The notes: generated from the sequence alone by a model not told the origin. DNA of 64,000 nucleotides from Hydrogenispora ethanolica (GCF_004340685.1 NZ_SLUN01000004.1:124001-188000); one strand, 5' to 3'. Counted from the stretch's first letter, positions 1 to 8,181 are shown. A program made the numbers and translations.

Positions 1-1
1 G

Positions 2-49
2 ATTTTGGAGAATGCCAATGTGGAATCGTTGAAAAGGATTAGCGTTTAA
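2..49 (+). CDS. C-terminal end of an unidentified gene
   Basis: An open frame runs from the window edge to a TAA at 47-49 and reads ILENANVESLKRISV. It is followed by a short hairpin with a T-run (about 59-76), which would fit a gene end. The fragment is too short to assign to a family and could be chance. Confidence 0.25.
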   Translation: MLENANVESLKRISV

Positions 50-282
50 GCGGGGGGCGAGTGCTCCTCGTTTTTGATAATATTATGCTACTCCAATAAT
101 TCGGGGTTGATCAATAGCAATTGTTACATGTGGGAATGTTACAAGTGGTATAAGAACTATAAAAAGCAAAAAAAGTAAGCGAAGCAGAATGACATTATTA
201 AGATCGATATTGCTCAGATTTTGAATAATGATAGTTATTAATTTTCGACACAAGTTGTAACATCTTGAAATAAAAAGAGTGC

Positions 283-882
283 TTGGCCGGAGCGGAGCAG
301 TTCGGTAAGTATGTGGTGGATTTTGAATACTTTTTGATTGATGTTAACCGGTACTCGGCAAAGGAACTATTAGGCCTAAGGAATTTAATCGGCGGAGTAT
401 TTTTCCTGGACCAGAAGAAAGATAAAGATGAGTTATTACGACGGCTGGAAGAATTGATTGAGACTTTGGAAAAACTTGAACCGGATCTTTACAGGTTATT
501 TGTGGTCTGGTTGAAGAATATCGCGGTATTAGGTTTTCCAGAAACATATAAAGAGGCTATCGGCAAAGTCATTGATGATTCATCCCGCACCTCTCAGAGA
601 AGCCAATAATTAATGTACGGGATGCGTAACCCAAAGGAGGCGCGGAAAATGGTATCCAATTTATCGGAGACATTGAAAAAGGCATATGATGATGCGGTGA
701 TTGCGGGAAAGATTGAGGTAGCTCAAAATATGCTTGCGAAAGATATGGATGAAAAATTAATATCTGAAGTAAGCGGACTTCCGATGGAACAAATTAATAC
801 CTTAAAGAAAAATATTAAAGCTACATTAAGAAAGCAAAAAAACCCTAACTTTGTAATGGTTAGGGCTTTTAATTTGTTGTAA
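283..882 (+). pseudogene. Rpn-family nuclease/transposase remnant
   Basis: Two open stretches (283-606 and 613-882) lie in the same frame, separated by a single TAA at 607-609. The first half resembles the middle of Rpn / PD-(D/E)XK transposase-like proteins (VVDFEYFLIDVNRYS, later LFVVWLKNIAVLG). The second half resembles their C-terminal tail (GKIEVAQNMLAKDMDEKLI, then SGLP). Family members have about 100 further N-terminal residues carrying the nuclease core. Here a TAA at 271-273 and no suitable upstream frame show that the core is gone. The gene is therefore N-terminally truncated and interrupted. Family assignment is by recall of the typical tail. Confidence 0.6.
841..872 (+). terminator. 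Rho-independent terminator overlapping the Rpn remnant
   Basis: CCCTAAC (843-849) pairs with GTTAGGG (859-865) and is followed by CTTTTAATTT. The stem is encoded within the last codons of the remnant. Confidence 0.6.
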
Positions 883-1230
883 AGGGATTTTCTTTTCACG
901 GACTTGAAAAAGTTAGGTGCGCCTCGCCTCTACCATATTAAGACGTCAGTTTTGATACAATGAAACCCTCTTGATTCCAACAGATTTGATTTACGGTCCC
1001 TCAAAATATCCGGCAGAACCGGCAAAGTGCTATCGGCGAAGAGTAAAATTTGCTATAGAGATCATAGGAAAAATACAAAGTTCCCTATAATTGAACAACC
1101 TTATTTTGACGTTCAATGCCGTTCTATATTCCCGATTTTTATCGATTTGATTCGATTAAAAAATATTAACATATCAGTTTTAGCAGGGATTTTTCGATAA
1201 TTTCGACTAGAAAACATTAGAAAATATGGT
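883..1230. other. gene-free stretch
   Basis: No convincing open frame or strong hairpin was seen. The sequence is AT-rich with several short runs of T. It ends at the tRNA-Pro fragment and is probably the terminal non-coding part of a neighbouring integrated element. Confidence 0.3.
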
Positions 1231-1264
1231 ACGGGGCCAGGTTCAAATCCTGTCGCCCCGACCA
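1231..1264 (+). other. 3' fragment of tRNA-Pro (probable att scar)
   Basis: The sequence has a perfect T-arm (CCAGG, loop TTCAAAT, CCTG), an acceptor 3' strand CGCCCCG, discriminator A and encoded CCA. That combination matches the 3' end of Firmicute tRNA-Pro genes. The 5' half, D-arm and anticodon arm are absent: the upstream sequence is unrelated AT-rich DNA. A 3' tRNA fragment next to the gene's natural terminator is the usual footprint of the distal att site of a tRNA-integrating element, here lying to the left. Confidence 0.7.
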
Positions 1265-1276
1265 TATGAAATATTC

Positions 1277-1311
1277 ATTTGACGGGTTATGGACCCGTCA
1301 AATTTCTTTTT
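1277..1311 (+). terminator. terminator after tRNA-Pro fragment
   Basis: ATTTGACGGGT pairs with ACCCGTCAAAT (11 bp, loop TATGG) followed by a T-rich run. It is likely the original terminator of the disrupted tRNA-Pro locus. Confidence 0.8.
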
Positions 1312-1345
1312 AGTTTCAGCCCCCTTTGTCTCAACTTTCAATAGG

Positions 1346-1374
1346 TTGTGTTTACGGGGTGCCTGTGGTATAAT
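1346..1374 (+). promoter_or_regulatory. promoter of tRNA-Arg
   Basis: TTGTGT and TATAAT hexamers are separated by 17 bp and lie 32 bp before the mature tRNA 5' end. Confidence 0.6.
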
Positions 1375-1405
1375 AATTAGGCTATATTGGGACTTATATT
1401 GGAAT

Positions 1406-1482
1406 GCGCCCGTAGCTCAGTTGGATAGAGTGGCAGACTTCGAATCTGTAGGTCGGGGGTTCGAGCCCCTCCGGGCGCACCA
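1406..1482 (+). tRNA. tRNA-Arg (anticodon UCG)
   Basis: A complete cloverleaf is present. The acceptor is GCGCCCG/CGGGCGC, the D-arm GCTC/GAGT, the anticodon stem GCAGA/TCTGT with loop CTTCGAA (anticodon TCG at 1440-1442), the T-loop TTCGAGC, discriminator A and encoded CCA. A leftward-facing tyrosine integrase ends 120 bp downstream. This makes the gene's 3' end the obvious candidate attachment site for the prophage, although a second copy of its 3' end was not found in this window. Confidence 0.96.
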
Positions 1483-1494
1483 ACCAGGAACGAC

Positions 1495-1530
1495 GAGGGT
1501 TTCCGCGAAAACGGACCCTCTTATTTTTTA
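1495..1530 (+). terminator. terminator of tRNA-Arg
   Basis: GAGGGT pairs with ACCCTC, extended by an inner TCCG/CGGA, followed by TTATTTTTT. Confidence 0.8.
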
Positions 1531-1547
1531 CCCAAAAATGACCCGTT

Positions 1548-1572
1548 TTCTAAGAATTTTTCTAAGAATTTT
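1548..1572. repeat. tandem 12-bp direct repeat near int
   Basis: TTCTAAGAATTT occurs twice head to tail, between the tRNA-Arg terminator and the int terminator. It could be an integrase arm-type site or simple slippage. Confidence 0.4.
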
Positions 1573-1600
1573 AAAAACCGCAGTTATATGCGGTTTTTAA
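1573..1600 (-). terminator. terminator of the integrase gene (bidirectional)
   Basis: AAAAACCGCA and TGCGGTTTTT form a 10-bp stem with a 6-nt loop. A/T runs on both sides let it act in both directions. It lies just past the int stop codon. Confidence 0.75.
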
Positions 1601-1604
1601 TTTA

Positions 1605-2840
1605 TTATATTTTATTTTCAGTTTTCCGTTTTGAAAGTGACTTGACAGGTGAGCTATTGGCAACAAGCTCCTCAAGTTTTTCGGCCGCTCCTCGCTGAGC
1701 TTCAACATTTTTATGAATATATGTTCGCTTCATAAAGTTGATATCTGCATGTCGTGCCATGTCGCAGATGGCATTGGGATCTTCATTTGACTCAGCCAAA
1801 ATTGTTAGGACAGAATGCCGCAGATTATGGAACTTCATCATAGGAAGTCCGGCTTTTTTCAATGCGGCTTTAAAGGTCCTTGTGTTGAGATTTTTTGAGT
1901 CAACAGGTCCTCCTGTTTGGTTGGTAAATATCAGACCATATTCCTTCCAAATAAGCCCTTTTTTCTCGGCCTCGACCTTTTTTTCTTCTTTGGCTTTGAG
2001 TTCAGACTTAATTGCTTCGATTATGAAGCCAGTTAGAGGAATTTTATCAGGTCTTTTGTTCCTTCGATCCTTGACTGGATCGAAAGTCGGGTTTGAACCA
2101 GCTGAGGTTATTTGCTGCCGAACATATAGAACTTTATTTTTAAAGTCAATATCTTCTTCACGAATTCCGCAGAGTTCATCGATTCGAAGGGCGGTTGTCA
2201 GTTCCATCAGAAACATGGTTAAGTACATATATCGTTGGTCCTGGGCATATTTAGTTTCAAATTTATGCGGAGTGATGACAGCTTGTAAAAATTTAGGGAT
2301 GTCTTCTTTTTGAAGCAAGGTATACTCTCGTTCGGCCACAACGGGGCGATCTACATATTCCATGAGATTATCATCTTTATCGATTTTTTTCTTTGATTGC
2401 GCCCAATTAAACATTGCGCTCATTGTCGCGTAGACACCCCTAAGTGTGGTGTCTTTCGCATCTTTTTTGGCACAAGTATTTAACACCTCATCAAGGTCAT
2501 CAATGGTTAATTTGCGGATTTTCTTGGCACCAATAACCGGAATGATATGGGTATCAAGCTTGTCGCGATAGAACTTTGCTGTTCCCTTCGCCAACGGATT
2601 GACGGGGGATTTAACATGCTGTTCCATCCACATTTCAGATAACTGATAGACAGTGAGATTAGGATCGATTTCAATTCCTTGTGAACGTTTCTTTTTAAAA
2701 TCGCGTTCTTTATCTTCGGCTTCTCCCTTAGTTTTCGCCGAAATGGGTATCCATTTATTTTTATATTGCTTCTTGCCATCGATTATAACTGGCTGGCTTT
2801 GCACAATATACCAATTGCCGTTTTTTTCTGCGACTGCCAT
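1605..2840 (-). CDS. int: phage tyrosine integrase
   Basis: This 411-residue site-specific tyrosine recombinase catalyses prophage integration and excision. An AP2-like arm-binding N-terminus (about 1-60) is followed by a core-binding domain (about 65-175) and the catalytic domain (about 185-390). The active-site pattern is visible: Arg in TTALRIDELCG, HNLRH, RHADI and the nucleophilic Tyr in RTYIHKN. Length is typical of Firmicute phage integrases. It sits at the left end of the prophage, reads toward tRNA-Arg and ends at a bidirectional terminator, the usual arrangement at attL. No excisionase is adjacent; small HTH genes at 10334 and 61107 are candidates. Confidence 0.96.
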   Translation of the reverse strand: MAVAEKNGNWYIVQSQPVIIDGKKQYKNKWIPISAKTKGEAEDKERDFKKKRSQGIEIDPNLTVYQLSEMWMEQHVKSPVNPLAKGTAKFYRDKLDTHIIPVIGAKKIRKLTIDDLDEVLNTCAKKDAKDTTLRGVYATMSAMFNWAQSKKKIDKDDNLMEYVDRPVVAEREYTLLQKEDIPKFLQAVITPHKFETKYAQDQRYMYLTMFLMELTTALRIDELCGIREEDIDFKNKVLYVRQQITSAGSNPTFDPVKDRRNKRPDKIPLTGFIIEAIKSELKAKEEKKVEAEKKGLIWKEYGLIFTNQTGGPVDSKNLNTRTFKAALKKAGLPMMKFHNLRHSVLTILAESNEDPNAICDMARHADINFMKRTYIHKNVEAQRGAAEKLEELVANSSPVKSLSKRKTENKI

Positions 2841-2890
2841 GATGTAGGCTCCTATGTTAAATTAACAATAAAACTATGATTTTTTCAAGG

Positions 2891-3011
2891 GAGAGAATTT
2901 CAAATCTCTTCGGAAAAAGCTTCGCCATACAATATATTGATTGATATATCCTGGCTACTCACTATATATATTGTATGGCGCAGGGAATGTTATGGTAATT
3001 TGAAATTCTCT
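2891..3011. repeat. nested inverted repeats upstream of int
   Basis: Two perfect inverted repeats are nested. The outer one pairs AGAGAATTTCAAAT (2892-2905) with its complement at 2998-3011 (14 bp). The inner one pairs CGCCATACAATATAT (2923-2937) with its complement at 2966-2980 (15 bp). The block lies between the int start and the end of the next leftward gene. It could be a regulatory hairpin, recombinase arm sites or a miniature element; no coding potential is evident. Confidence 0.7.
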
Positions 3012-3025
3012 GAAGGGTATAAAGC

Positions 3026-3802
3026 TTATTTTTTTAAAATAATTTTTTTGAATATTTCGCCGGTAGCAAAATTGTATATCCAGATTTCATGAACTTCGGC
3101 AAATATAAAGCATTGGCTGTAAGAGAACTCAGTAGGTTTATCGATAGTTGGTTTCCCATAGAAAAAACTTCGAAAAACGTAAGATGGACCTTGACCCGCT
3201 ATATTCAATTTGCATAATAATAAAATACCAAGATTTGTTTTTAGTGTTCTAGCTTTTTCAGGAGCTACTTGAAAGCTTGTTCTAAAATAACTATCATATT
3301 TTTCCATTTTTAAATCATTTTTGTTTGTTAATCCTATGCCATATTCTTTCCCAGAATATTTCTTAACTTGAACAGAAGCGCCGTATGCGTTGCTTGCGGT
3401 ATATGTAGTTGTTTCCCTGTGAATTGTTCTTGTTGTTATGACTGGGAATCGTTCAATGGAACTATCATCCAAATCCATGGCAGAACTAACCAAAATTTTG
3501 GTTTCAAACCGCTGTAAATCCGCATTGTATTCACTTGACTCATTTTCAATATTAAATGCGTATAAATTGTTATAATTGGCTGCCTGCAACCGCTTAATAT
3601 ATGCCGCACTCGTTTCAAACTCGTCTTTTTTAGGAAATTGCTTATTTAAATCGTCATAGAGTTTAATAATGTCATGCCCAAGATAATTTGGAGGAAGTTT
3701 TTCAACATGATTATTGAATGGTTGAGAATCGTAGTTTCCTTCTGCAAAGACATTGAACGAAAAACAGATTAAAATAAAAAGCCCTACAAATAATTTCTTC
3801 AT
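3026..3802 (-). CDS. secreted protein of unknown function
   Basis: The protein has 258 residues from an ATG preceded by GGAGG at 7-nt spacing; an upstream in-frame ATG at 3835 lacks such a site. The N-terminus (MKKLFVGLFILICFSFNVFA) is a classic Sec signal peptide with probable cleavage after FAEG or FA. The mature part begins with an acidic linker and a KKDEFETSAAYIKRL segment seen in various uncharacterised secreted or phage-island proteins. A beta-rich region with many Thr/Tyr/Ser follows. Its position between int and the repressors, outside the lytic operons, suggests expression in the lysogen. Function is not recognised. Confidence 0.75.
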   Translation of the reverse strand: MKKLFVGLFILICFSFNVFAEGNYDSQPFNNHVEKLPPNYLGHDIIKLYDDLNKQFPKKDEFETSAAYIKRLQAANYNNLYAFNIENESSEYNADLQRFETKILVSSAMDLDDSSIERFPVITTRTIHRETTTYTASNAYGASVQVKKYSGKEYGIGLTNKNDLKMEKYDSYFRTSFQVAPEKARTLKTNLGILLLCKLNIAGQGPSYVFRSFFYGKPTIDKPTEFSYSQCFIFAEVHEIWIYNFATGEIFKKIILKK

Positions 3803-3896
3803 GATAAAGCCTCCTTGTAATTTTTTGTTTATCAAAGGTCAATTGATAAAGGTATTTTAAAAACATTTTAGGAAAACCGATACGGTAGACATTCGT

Positions 3897-4964
3897 CTAT
3901 TTTGACTCTAGATATTTATTCAATACATTGAGAATATCATCTCTATAATTGAAAATGTCATCCACTTGGTTGATAGACAGTTTGGTTTCCTTTTCATCTG
4001 TCGGAAGAATCATGTATTTCTTCGTTCCGTTTAAATATAAGCGACAAACCCATTTCCAAGTGTTATTATCAAAGAGAACGTTAAAGTAAGAGAGAGTATC
4101 CTTATAAGTAATTCGTTTTGTATCAACCGCATCGCGGCAAATCGACTTGATTAAAAAGAATGCCTCTAACTCAAGTGTTGTCGTCAATATTGACTTTTCT
4201 TTTTCAACTTCTGGAGTCGCTTCGATAGCCGGCGCCGCTTCCTCAGTTTGAATGGAAGTTTCAATAGCTGTCTTGATTTTTTCGCTTATAACTTCGTTAA
4301 TATATTGGCCTAGAGCGCGTTTAACTATGGGCTTGAATTTTTCGATCACATTCTGCGTAACTTTCCCAGAGTATATCTCTTTGAGAAAAAAACGAATTAG
4401 TTCTTCGGAGGGTTCTTTAATTTCTTGGTCAAATAATGCCTTGATTTTGTTGGTATATTTCAATGTGATGGCTGCCGAAAAGAGTTCATCAGTATTGTAA
4501 GCTTCTTTTTTGAATTTTTTTAGTTCAGCCACTGTCGATTCTTTAACATCAAATAAATTGAATTCAAGAAAGGGGGAGTCGTCCATTTTATTGGGTTCTT
4601 GAATATCGGAATAAAACTTATAGGTGATTCCATTCGTCAGAATAGCGAATTTAGCTTCCGTTACAGAAAAGTATCTGTACAATTGAGAACTATGGTTTAT
4701 TAATGGATCGTCAATTGGTTTTGCTTCGATAAGGATTGATGGCTTGCCATTAACAAATATAGCATAATCGACTCTTTCGCCCTTTTTAACACCAACATCT
4801 GCAGTGAATTCGGGGATTACTTCGCCTGGATCGAAAACATTATAGCCGAGCATTTGAATAAAAGGCAGGATAAGAGAATGTTTGGTAGCTTCTTCAGTTT
4901 GAACTTGATCTTTGATTTCTTGAATCTTGGCGGAAAATTGTCTAATTTGATCAATAAAGTCCAT
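3897..4964 (-). CDS. HsdR_N-type nuclease-domain protein
   Basis: This 355-residue protein has an N-terminal domain typical of type I restriction R-subunits (PF13588/PF04313-like). The PD-(D/E)XK core is visible at about residues 60-85: VDYAIFVNGKPSILIEAK supplies D and the E-x-K. No helicase follows, so this is the short stand-alone form common in phages and islands. The C-terminal 100 residues form a separate domain (NTWKWVCRLYLNGTKKYMIL). A strong GGAGGG site precedes the ATG. It is transcribed with the lysogenic side and may act in superinfection exclusion or defence; that role is inference. Confidence 0.8.
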   Translation of the reverse strand: MDFIDQIRQFSAKIQEIKDQVQTEEATKHSLILPFIQMLGYNVFDPGEVIPEFTADVGVKKGERVDYAIFVNGKPSILIEAKPIDDPLINHSSQLYRYFSVTEAKFAILTNGITYKFYSDIQEPNKMDDSPFLEFNLFDVKESTVAELKKFKKEAYNTDELFSAAITLKYTNKIKALFDQEIKEPSEELIRFFLKEIYSGKVTQNVIEKFKPIVKRALGQYINEVISEKIKTAIETSIQTEEAAPAIEATPEVEKEKSILTTTLELEAFFLIKSICRDAVDTKRITYKDTLSYFNVLFDNNTWKWVCRLYLNGTKKYMILPTDEKETKLSINQVDDIFNYRDDILNVLNKYLESK

Positions 4965-5368
4965 TTTAGTTCCCCCTCCATAAATGTTTTTAATATAAAA
5001 GCGACCCCTTCCAGAGTCGCTTGATTCATGATGTCATTCTTGTCGGCGGACAATCCAGAATTAACGGAAAACAACGAAATTTGTCGAAATATGTAAATTA
5101 ATCATAAAACCTACATTTAGCAGGTTTTTGTGATTGAAACATACATTTCAAATGATTGAATTATTTGATTTTTCTTAATTCTCTTATATCATCGTCATGA
5201 ACGGTTGTTTTCCTCACATAAAAAAGGATGTCGCCGGCAAATCAATTTAAAGTTTTATCAAATTCTTGGCGGCCCGCGATATGTGCTACTGTAATAAAGA
5301 GCTGATCAATCTGGGCATTTTATACCTTCGATGCTTCACAGAGTGCGAGTCAAGAATTTGGAAACGCC
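4965..5368. other. 404-bp intergenic stretch with a weak terminator
   Basis: No gene with a credible start was found. AAACCT/AGGTTT around 5105-5128 followed by T residues forms a small hairpin that could terminate transcription. The rest is AT-rich, and neither strand shows a good RBS-start pair. Confidence 0.35.
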
Positions 5369-5668
5369 TCATTTTACGGATTTTAGCAAAACATCATGGG
5401 ATGATACCTTTAAGGACAATCTGTCGATTTTACTTTCGATCCGCGAAAGAGACTCAATAATCCGGTCATTGACATCGAGCTGGACTTCTCTTGCATCAAA
5501 AAGAGCGCGAACTTTTTCTCCGAGATCATTTTCAATACGCACATCTGCTGTTTTAAACTGGTCGACGTCAGTTTTTAATGAGCTAATGTCGGCCTTCATT
5601 TCCGTCATGTCTTGAGTCATTTTTGCGAGAGTCTCAATAACCAGATTCTGAAATTTCTCATTTTCCAT
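5369..5668 (-). CDS. small coiled-coil protein
   Basis: Ninety-nine residues, almost entirely heptad-like: MTQDMTEMKADISSLKTDVD, then RIESKIDRLSLKVSSHDVLL. No signal or membrane segment is present. An AGGACAAAC-type upstream site gives a weak RBS. Similar short coiled coils are frequent next to phage repressors, but no function is established. The codon pattern and uninterrupted amphipathic helix favour a real gene. Confidence 0.6.
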   Translation of the reverse strand: MENEKFQNLVIETLAKMTQDMTEMKADISSLKTDVDQFKTADVRIENDLGEKVRALFDAREVQLDVNDRIIESLSRIESKIDRLSLKVSSHDVLLKSVK

Positions 5669-5783
5669 CGTTGGGTTTGTCCTTTCGATACTTACTTATA
5701 ACGTATTGCTGCGGCTTTTCAAGCTTCATCAAGAGCTTCAGGGGGAGATCGCTCATTGGATCGTAGCCCATCCTGAGCTTGTC

Positions 5784-6242
5784 TTATTTCCGCTCATTTT
5801 CCTTATCTAAAAGCTGTTCGACCATCGCTTCGATTATTTTTTGTTGATCGGGAGTAAGCTGATTTATTTTTTGAGCCAATTCCAATGTATTAAGAGGTAA
5901 TCCCCTTAAATTCCGGGCTAATTCAAGTACATCGGGAGGCAAAAATTCTCCGAGATTGAGATGCGCCAAACCGTCCTCGTCAATTTCAAAAAAACCTTTG
6001 TGAGCATAGCCAGCTTTGATCATTAATTCTTCGTATGGCACTTTATAAACCGGTGCTAACTTTCGAAGTATCTCAGGAGAAGGGATTCCGCGTTTGGCAT
6101 TTTCGAGCAATGATAAATAAGAGTTAGAAACGCCAGAATATGCTTCTACTTGATGTATGGTAAGTTTTCTGTCATTACGTAAAGCCTTTATATATGATGC
6201 AAATGCCTTCAATCGCTCTTCACTAGTCAAGTTATCACCCAC
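5784..6242 (-). CDS. XRE-family repressor (switch 1)
   Basis: A 152-residue helix-turn-helix repressor. HTH_3 spans about 14-70, with recognition region HQVEAYSGVSNSYLSLLENA. It is followed by a linker and a C-terminal segment LTPDQQKIIEAMVEQLLD that recurs in the other repressors of this region. There is no S24 peptidase domain, so inactivation by RecA-stimulated cleavage is not expected. It is divergent from the small HTH gene at 6370 across a promoter with repeated TTACAATAGTAA sites, the expected layout of a CI/Cro-type switch. Confidence 0.85.
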   Translation of the reverse strand: MGDNLTSEERLKAFASYIKALRNDRKLTIHQVEAYSGVSNSYLSLLENAKRGIPSPEILRKLAPVYKVPYEELMIKAGYAHKGFFEIDEDGLAHLNLGEFLPPDVLELARNLRGLPLNTLELAQKINQLTPDQQKIIEAMVEQLLDKENERK

Positions 6243-6262
6243 TTCATTTTATCAGAAAAAAA

Positions 6263-6353
6263 TTACAAAATTAAGTTTCTTACAAAAATAGTGCTTGCAA
6301 GAGTCGGTAAACAGTGGTATGATAAACTTACAATAGTAAATTTACAATAGTAA
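6263..6353. promoter_or_regulatory. switch 1 promoter and operators
   Basis: Rightward promoter TTGCAA (6295-6300), 17-bp spacer, TATGAT (6318-6323). Immediately downstream, TTACAATAGTAA occurs twice (6328-6339 and 6342-6353), offset by 14 bp. Related TTACAAAA half-sites lie near 6263 and 6280. The positions between divergent HTH genes mark them as repressor operators. Confidence 0.7.
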
Positions 6354-6369
6354 GAGAGATGAATGGGTG

Positions 6370-6645
6370 ATGCCGATACAGGTAAAAATCAAAGACCGAG
6401 CAAAATTGGCAGAATTGATTTATAAAAGTGGCTACACTATTCGTTCATTGGCTAGAGAGTCGAATATGGCTGATTCCACGATTCAATTTTTGATTGATGG
6501 AAGACGTACTAATTGTAGTCCGAAAACAGCAAAAGCAATTCTTGAAAAGCTTGAGTCTGCTGGAGTTAATTTTGATGATCTTTTTTTTGTTGAAAATACT
6601 TACAAAAGTCAGAATGAGCTTCCCCCAACCGGCACCGAGGGGTGA
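6370..6645 (+). CDS. Cro-like HTH protein (switch 1)
   Basis: Ninety-one residues from ATG; a GTG three bases earlier is possible. The N-terminal HTH (AKLAELIYKSGYTIRSLARE) is followed by a helical wing of the phage Cro/antirepressor-helper type. It is the first rightward gene of switch 1. Its last codons (LPPTGTEG) are encoded by a 33-bp segment repeated almost exactly at the end of the antirepressor gene at 8153-8185. Confidence 0.75.
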   Translation: MPIQVKIKDRAKLAELIYKSGYTIRSLARESNMADSTIQFLIDGRRTNCSPKTAKAILEKLESAGVNFDDLFFVENTYKSQNELPPTGTEG

Positions 6646-6649
6646 AATG
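6617..6649 (+). repeat. 33-bp linker repeat, copy 1
   Basis: AGCTTCCCCCAACCGGCACC and the following 13 bases match 8153-8185 at 32 of 33 positions. Both copies encode the final TGTEG of a rightward gene plus the start of the next short frame. Confidence 0.85.
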
Positions 6650-6674
6650 ATGTCGCCAGTAAATTGGTTCAGAT

Positions 6675-7022
6675 TCACTCTGATTGCTTTAAATCTTTTT
6701 CCAGTTGTGGCAAATCAAGCATAGAGTGCATTAGCAAGGCAAAATCGGTTACTTTGTCAATATATGCAGGGGGTAAAGTTTGGACGGACACTAAGAGCTT
6801 TTGGATTTCTGGAGAATAATCGGGCTTTTCTTCGGAGAAAAAATCTGAAAGTGTCAAGCCAAGCGCTTTAATGATTCGCTCCAAATTATCAAACGTAGGA
6901 TATTGTTTTCCAGATTCGATGCCGCTCAAGCTAGATTGAGCCACCCCGGAAAGACGCGCCAACGCATTCATGCTCATCCCGGATTGTTCGCGCAAGGCTT
7001 TAATTTTTGGACCTAATTCCAT
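6675..7022 (-). CDS. XRE-family repressor (switch 2)
   Basis: A 115-residue repressor. HTH_3 spans about 5-62 (MSMNALARLSGVAQSSLSGI), followed by the LTLSDFF-SEEKPDYSPEIQ linker and a C-terminal helix. It lacks a peptidase domain. It is divergent from 7176 over operators of a different sequence from those of switch 1. It is paralogous to the products at 9174 and 9507, which share the SDFF or SEFF motif and a P-E-I/D-L-rr-LL segment. Confidence 0.87.
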   Translation of the reverse strand: MELGPKIKALREQSGMSMNALARLSGVAQSSLSGIESGKQYPTFDNLERIIKALGLTLSDFFSEEKPDYSPEIQKLLVSVQTLPPAYIDKVTDFALLMHSMLDLPQLEKDLKQSE

Positions 7023-7039
7023 TTCGGCACCTCGTGGTT

Positions 7040-7141
7040 ATCGATAAACTGATTGTAACACAAAATAATCTTAAGTATTTATCAAAAAACAGATTGACTA
7101 GTAATTGATATTTTGATAGTATTTAATCAGAAAAACGATTG
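7040..7141. promoter_or_regulatory. switch 2 promoter and operators
   Basis: Three 16-bp sites, ATCGATAAACTGATTG (7040-7055), ATCAAAAAACAGATTG (7081-7096) and ATCAGAAAAACGATTG (7126-7141), lie between divergent HTH genes. The rightward promoter TTGACT (7094-7099), 17 bp, TAGTAT (7117-7122) is flanked by two of them, so bound repressor would block RNA polymerase. Confidence 0.75.
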
Positions 7142-7175
7142 CTAACAATCTAAAAATTGATAAAGGAGGTTTGTG

Positions 7176-7391
7176 ATGAGAGAATTGTTAGCAAAGCGAG
7201 TTCAAACGCTTAGGGTTCAAAAAAGGTGGTCGCAAATGAATTTGGCCAAAGCTGCCGGAGTTCCTCAATCTACAATCAGCGATATTGAGTCTGCAAAACG
7301 CATCCCGCGCGGCGATAGTCTTTCAAAAATCGCATTATCTTTAGGGACAACCACTTCTTATCTGCTGGGGGAAATCGAAAAAGCAAGTTAG
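7176..7391 (+). CDS. Cro-like HTH regulator (switch 2)
   Basis: Seventy-one residues from ATG with AAAGGAGG at 6-nt spacing. The single HTH_3 domain (WSQMNLAKAAGVPQSTISDI) ends LGTTTSYLLGE. The same ending appears in the switch 3 protein at 9943, with near-identical DNA across about 30 bp. It is co-transcribed with the antirepressor 10 bp downstream. Confidence 0.85.
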   Translation: MRELLAKRVQTLRVQKRWSQMNLAKAAGVPQSTISDIESAKRIPRGDSLSKIALSLGTTTSYLLGEIEKAS

Positions 7392-7401
7392 GGGTGATAA
7401 G

Positions 7402-8181
7402 GTGAACAAATTACAGATTTTTCAAAAAGATAACTTTAAAGTCAGGGTAGTAGAACGGAACGGGGAACCTTGGTTCGTGGCTAAGGATGTTTGCGACATA
7501 TTGGAAATCGGCAATCCGACCATGGCGCTTCAACGGCTGAACAATTCCATGAAGGGGGTCAGTAGTATTGAGACCCTTGGCGGAACCCAAGTATTAAACG
7601 TAATTTCCGAAGCCGGAGTATACAAGTTGGTCTTCACCAGTCGCAAACCCGAAGCAGAACGCTTTACCGATTGGGTTGCAAGTGAAGTAATCCCATCCAT
7701 TCGAAAGCACGGCGCCTATCTTACCCCAGCCAAGATTGAAGAGGTTTTACTTAATCCAGATACCATCATTCGACTGGCGACTGATTTGAAGCAGGAACGC
7801 CAAAAGCGGATCGAGCTTGAAGAAAAAATCGAAGATCAAAAATCCAAGGTTCTTTTCGCCGATGCGGTTACAACCAGTAAAAGTTCCGTCCTAGTTGGAG
7901 AGCTTGCAAAGATTCTCAAGCAAAACGGCATTGAGATTGGTCAGAACCGACTTTTCGAATGGCTTCGTGAAGAAGGATATCTTTGTAAAGCCGGAGAGAA
8001 CTATAACCTTCCAACTCAATATTCAATGGAATTGGAATTAATGGAGATCAAAAAGGTTACTATCAACAATCCAGATGGAAGCTCTAGAATCACCCGAACT
8101 CCTAAAATTACCGGAAAAGGGCAGGTATATTTTGTAAACAAATTTTTGAATAAGCTTCCCTCAACCGGCACCGAGGGGTGA
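7402..8181 (+). CDS. phage antirepressor, BRO-N + KilAC
   Basis: A 259-residue antirepressor. BRO-N domain about 5-110 (WFVAKDVCDILEIGNPTMAL), then a short coiled coil (LKQERQKRIELEEKIEDQ), then KilAC/ANT about 150-250 (LAKILKQNGIEIGQNRLFEW). Such proteins bind and titrate phage repressors and are induced on derepression. From about residue 98 to 250 it is almost identical in DNA to the antirepressor at 37752, while their BRO-N domains differ, which indicates domain exchange. The start follows the Cro-like gene by 10 bp. Confidence 0.92.
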   Translation: MNKLQIFQKDNFKVRVVERNGEPWFVAKDVCDILEIGNPTMALQRLNNSMKGVSSIETLGGTQVLNVISEAGVYKLVFTSRKPEAERFTDWVASEVIPSIRKHGAYLTPAKIEEVLLNPDTIIRLATDLKQERQKRIELEEKIEDQKSKVLFADAVTTSKSSVLVGELAKILKQNGIEIGQNRLFEWLREEGYLCKAGENYNLPTQYSMELELMEIKKVTINNPDGSSRITRTPKITGKGQVYFVNKFLNKLPSTGTEG

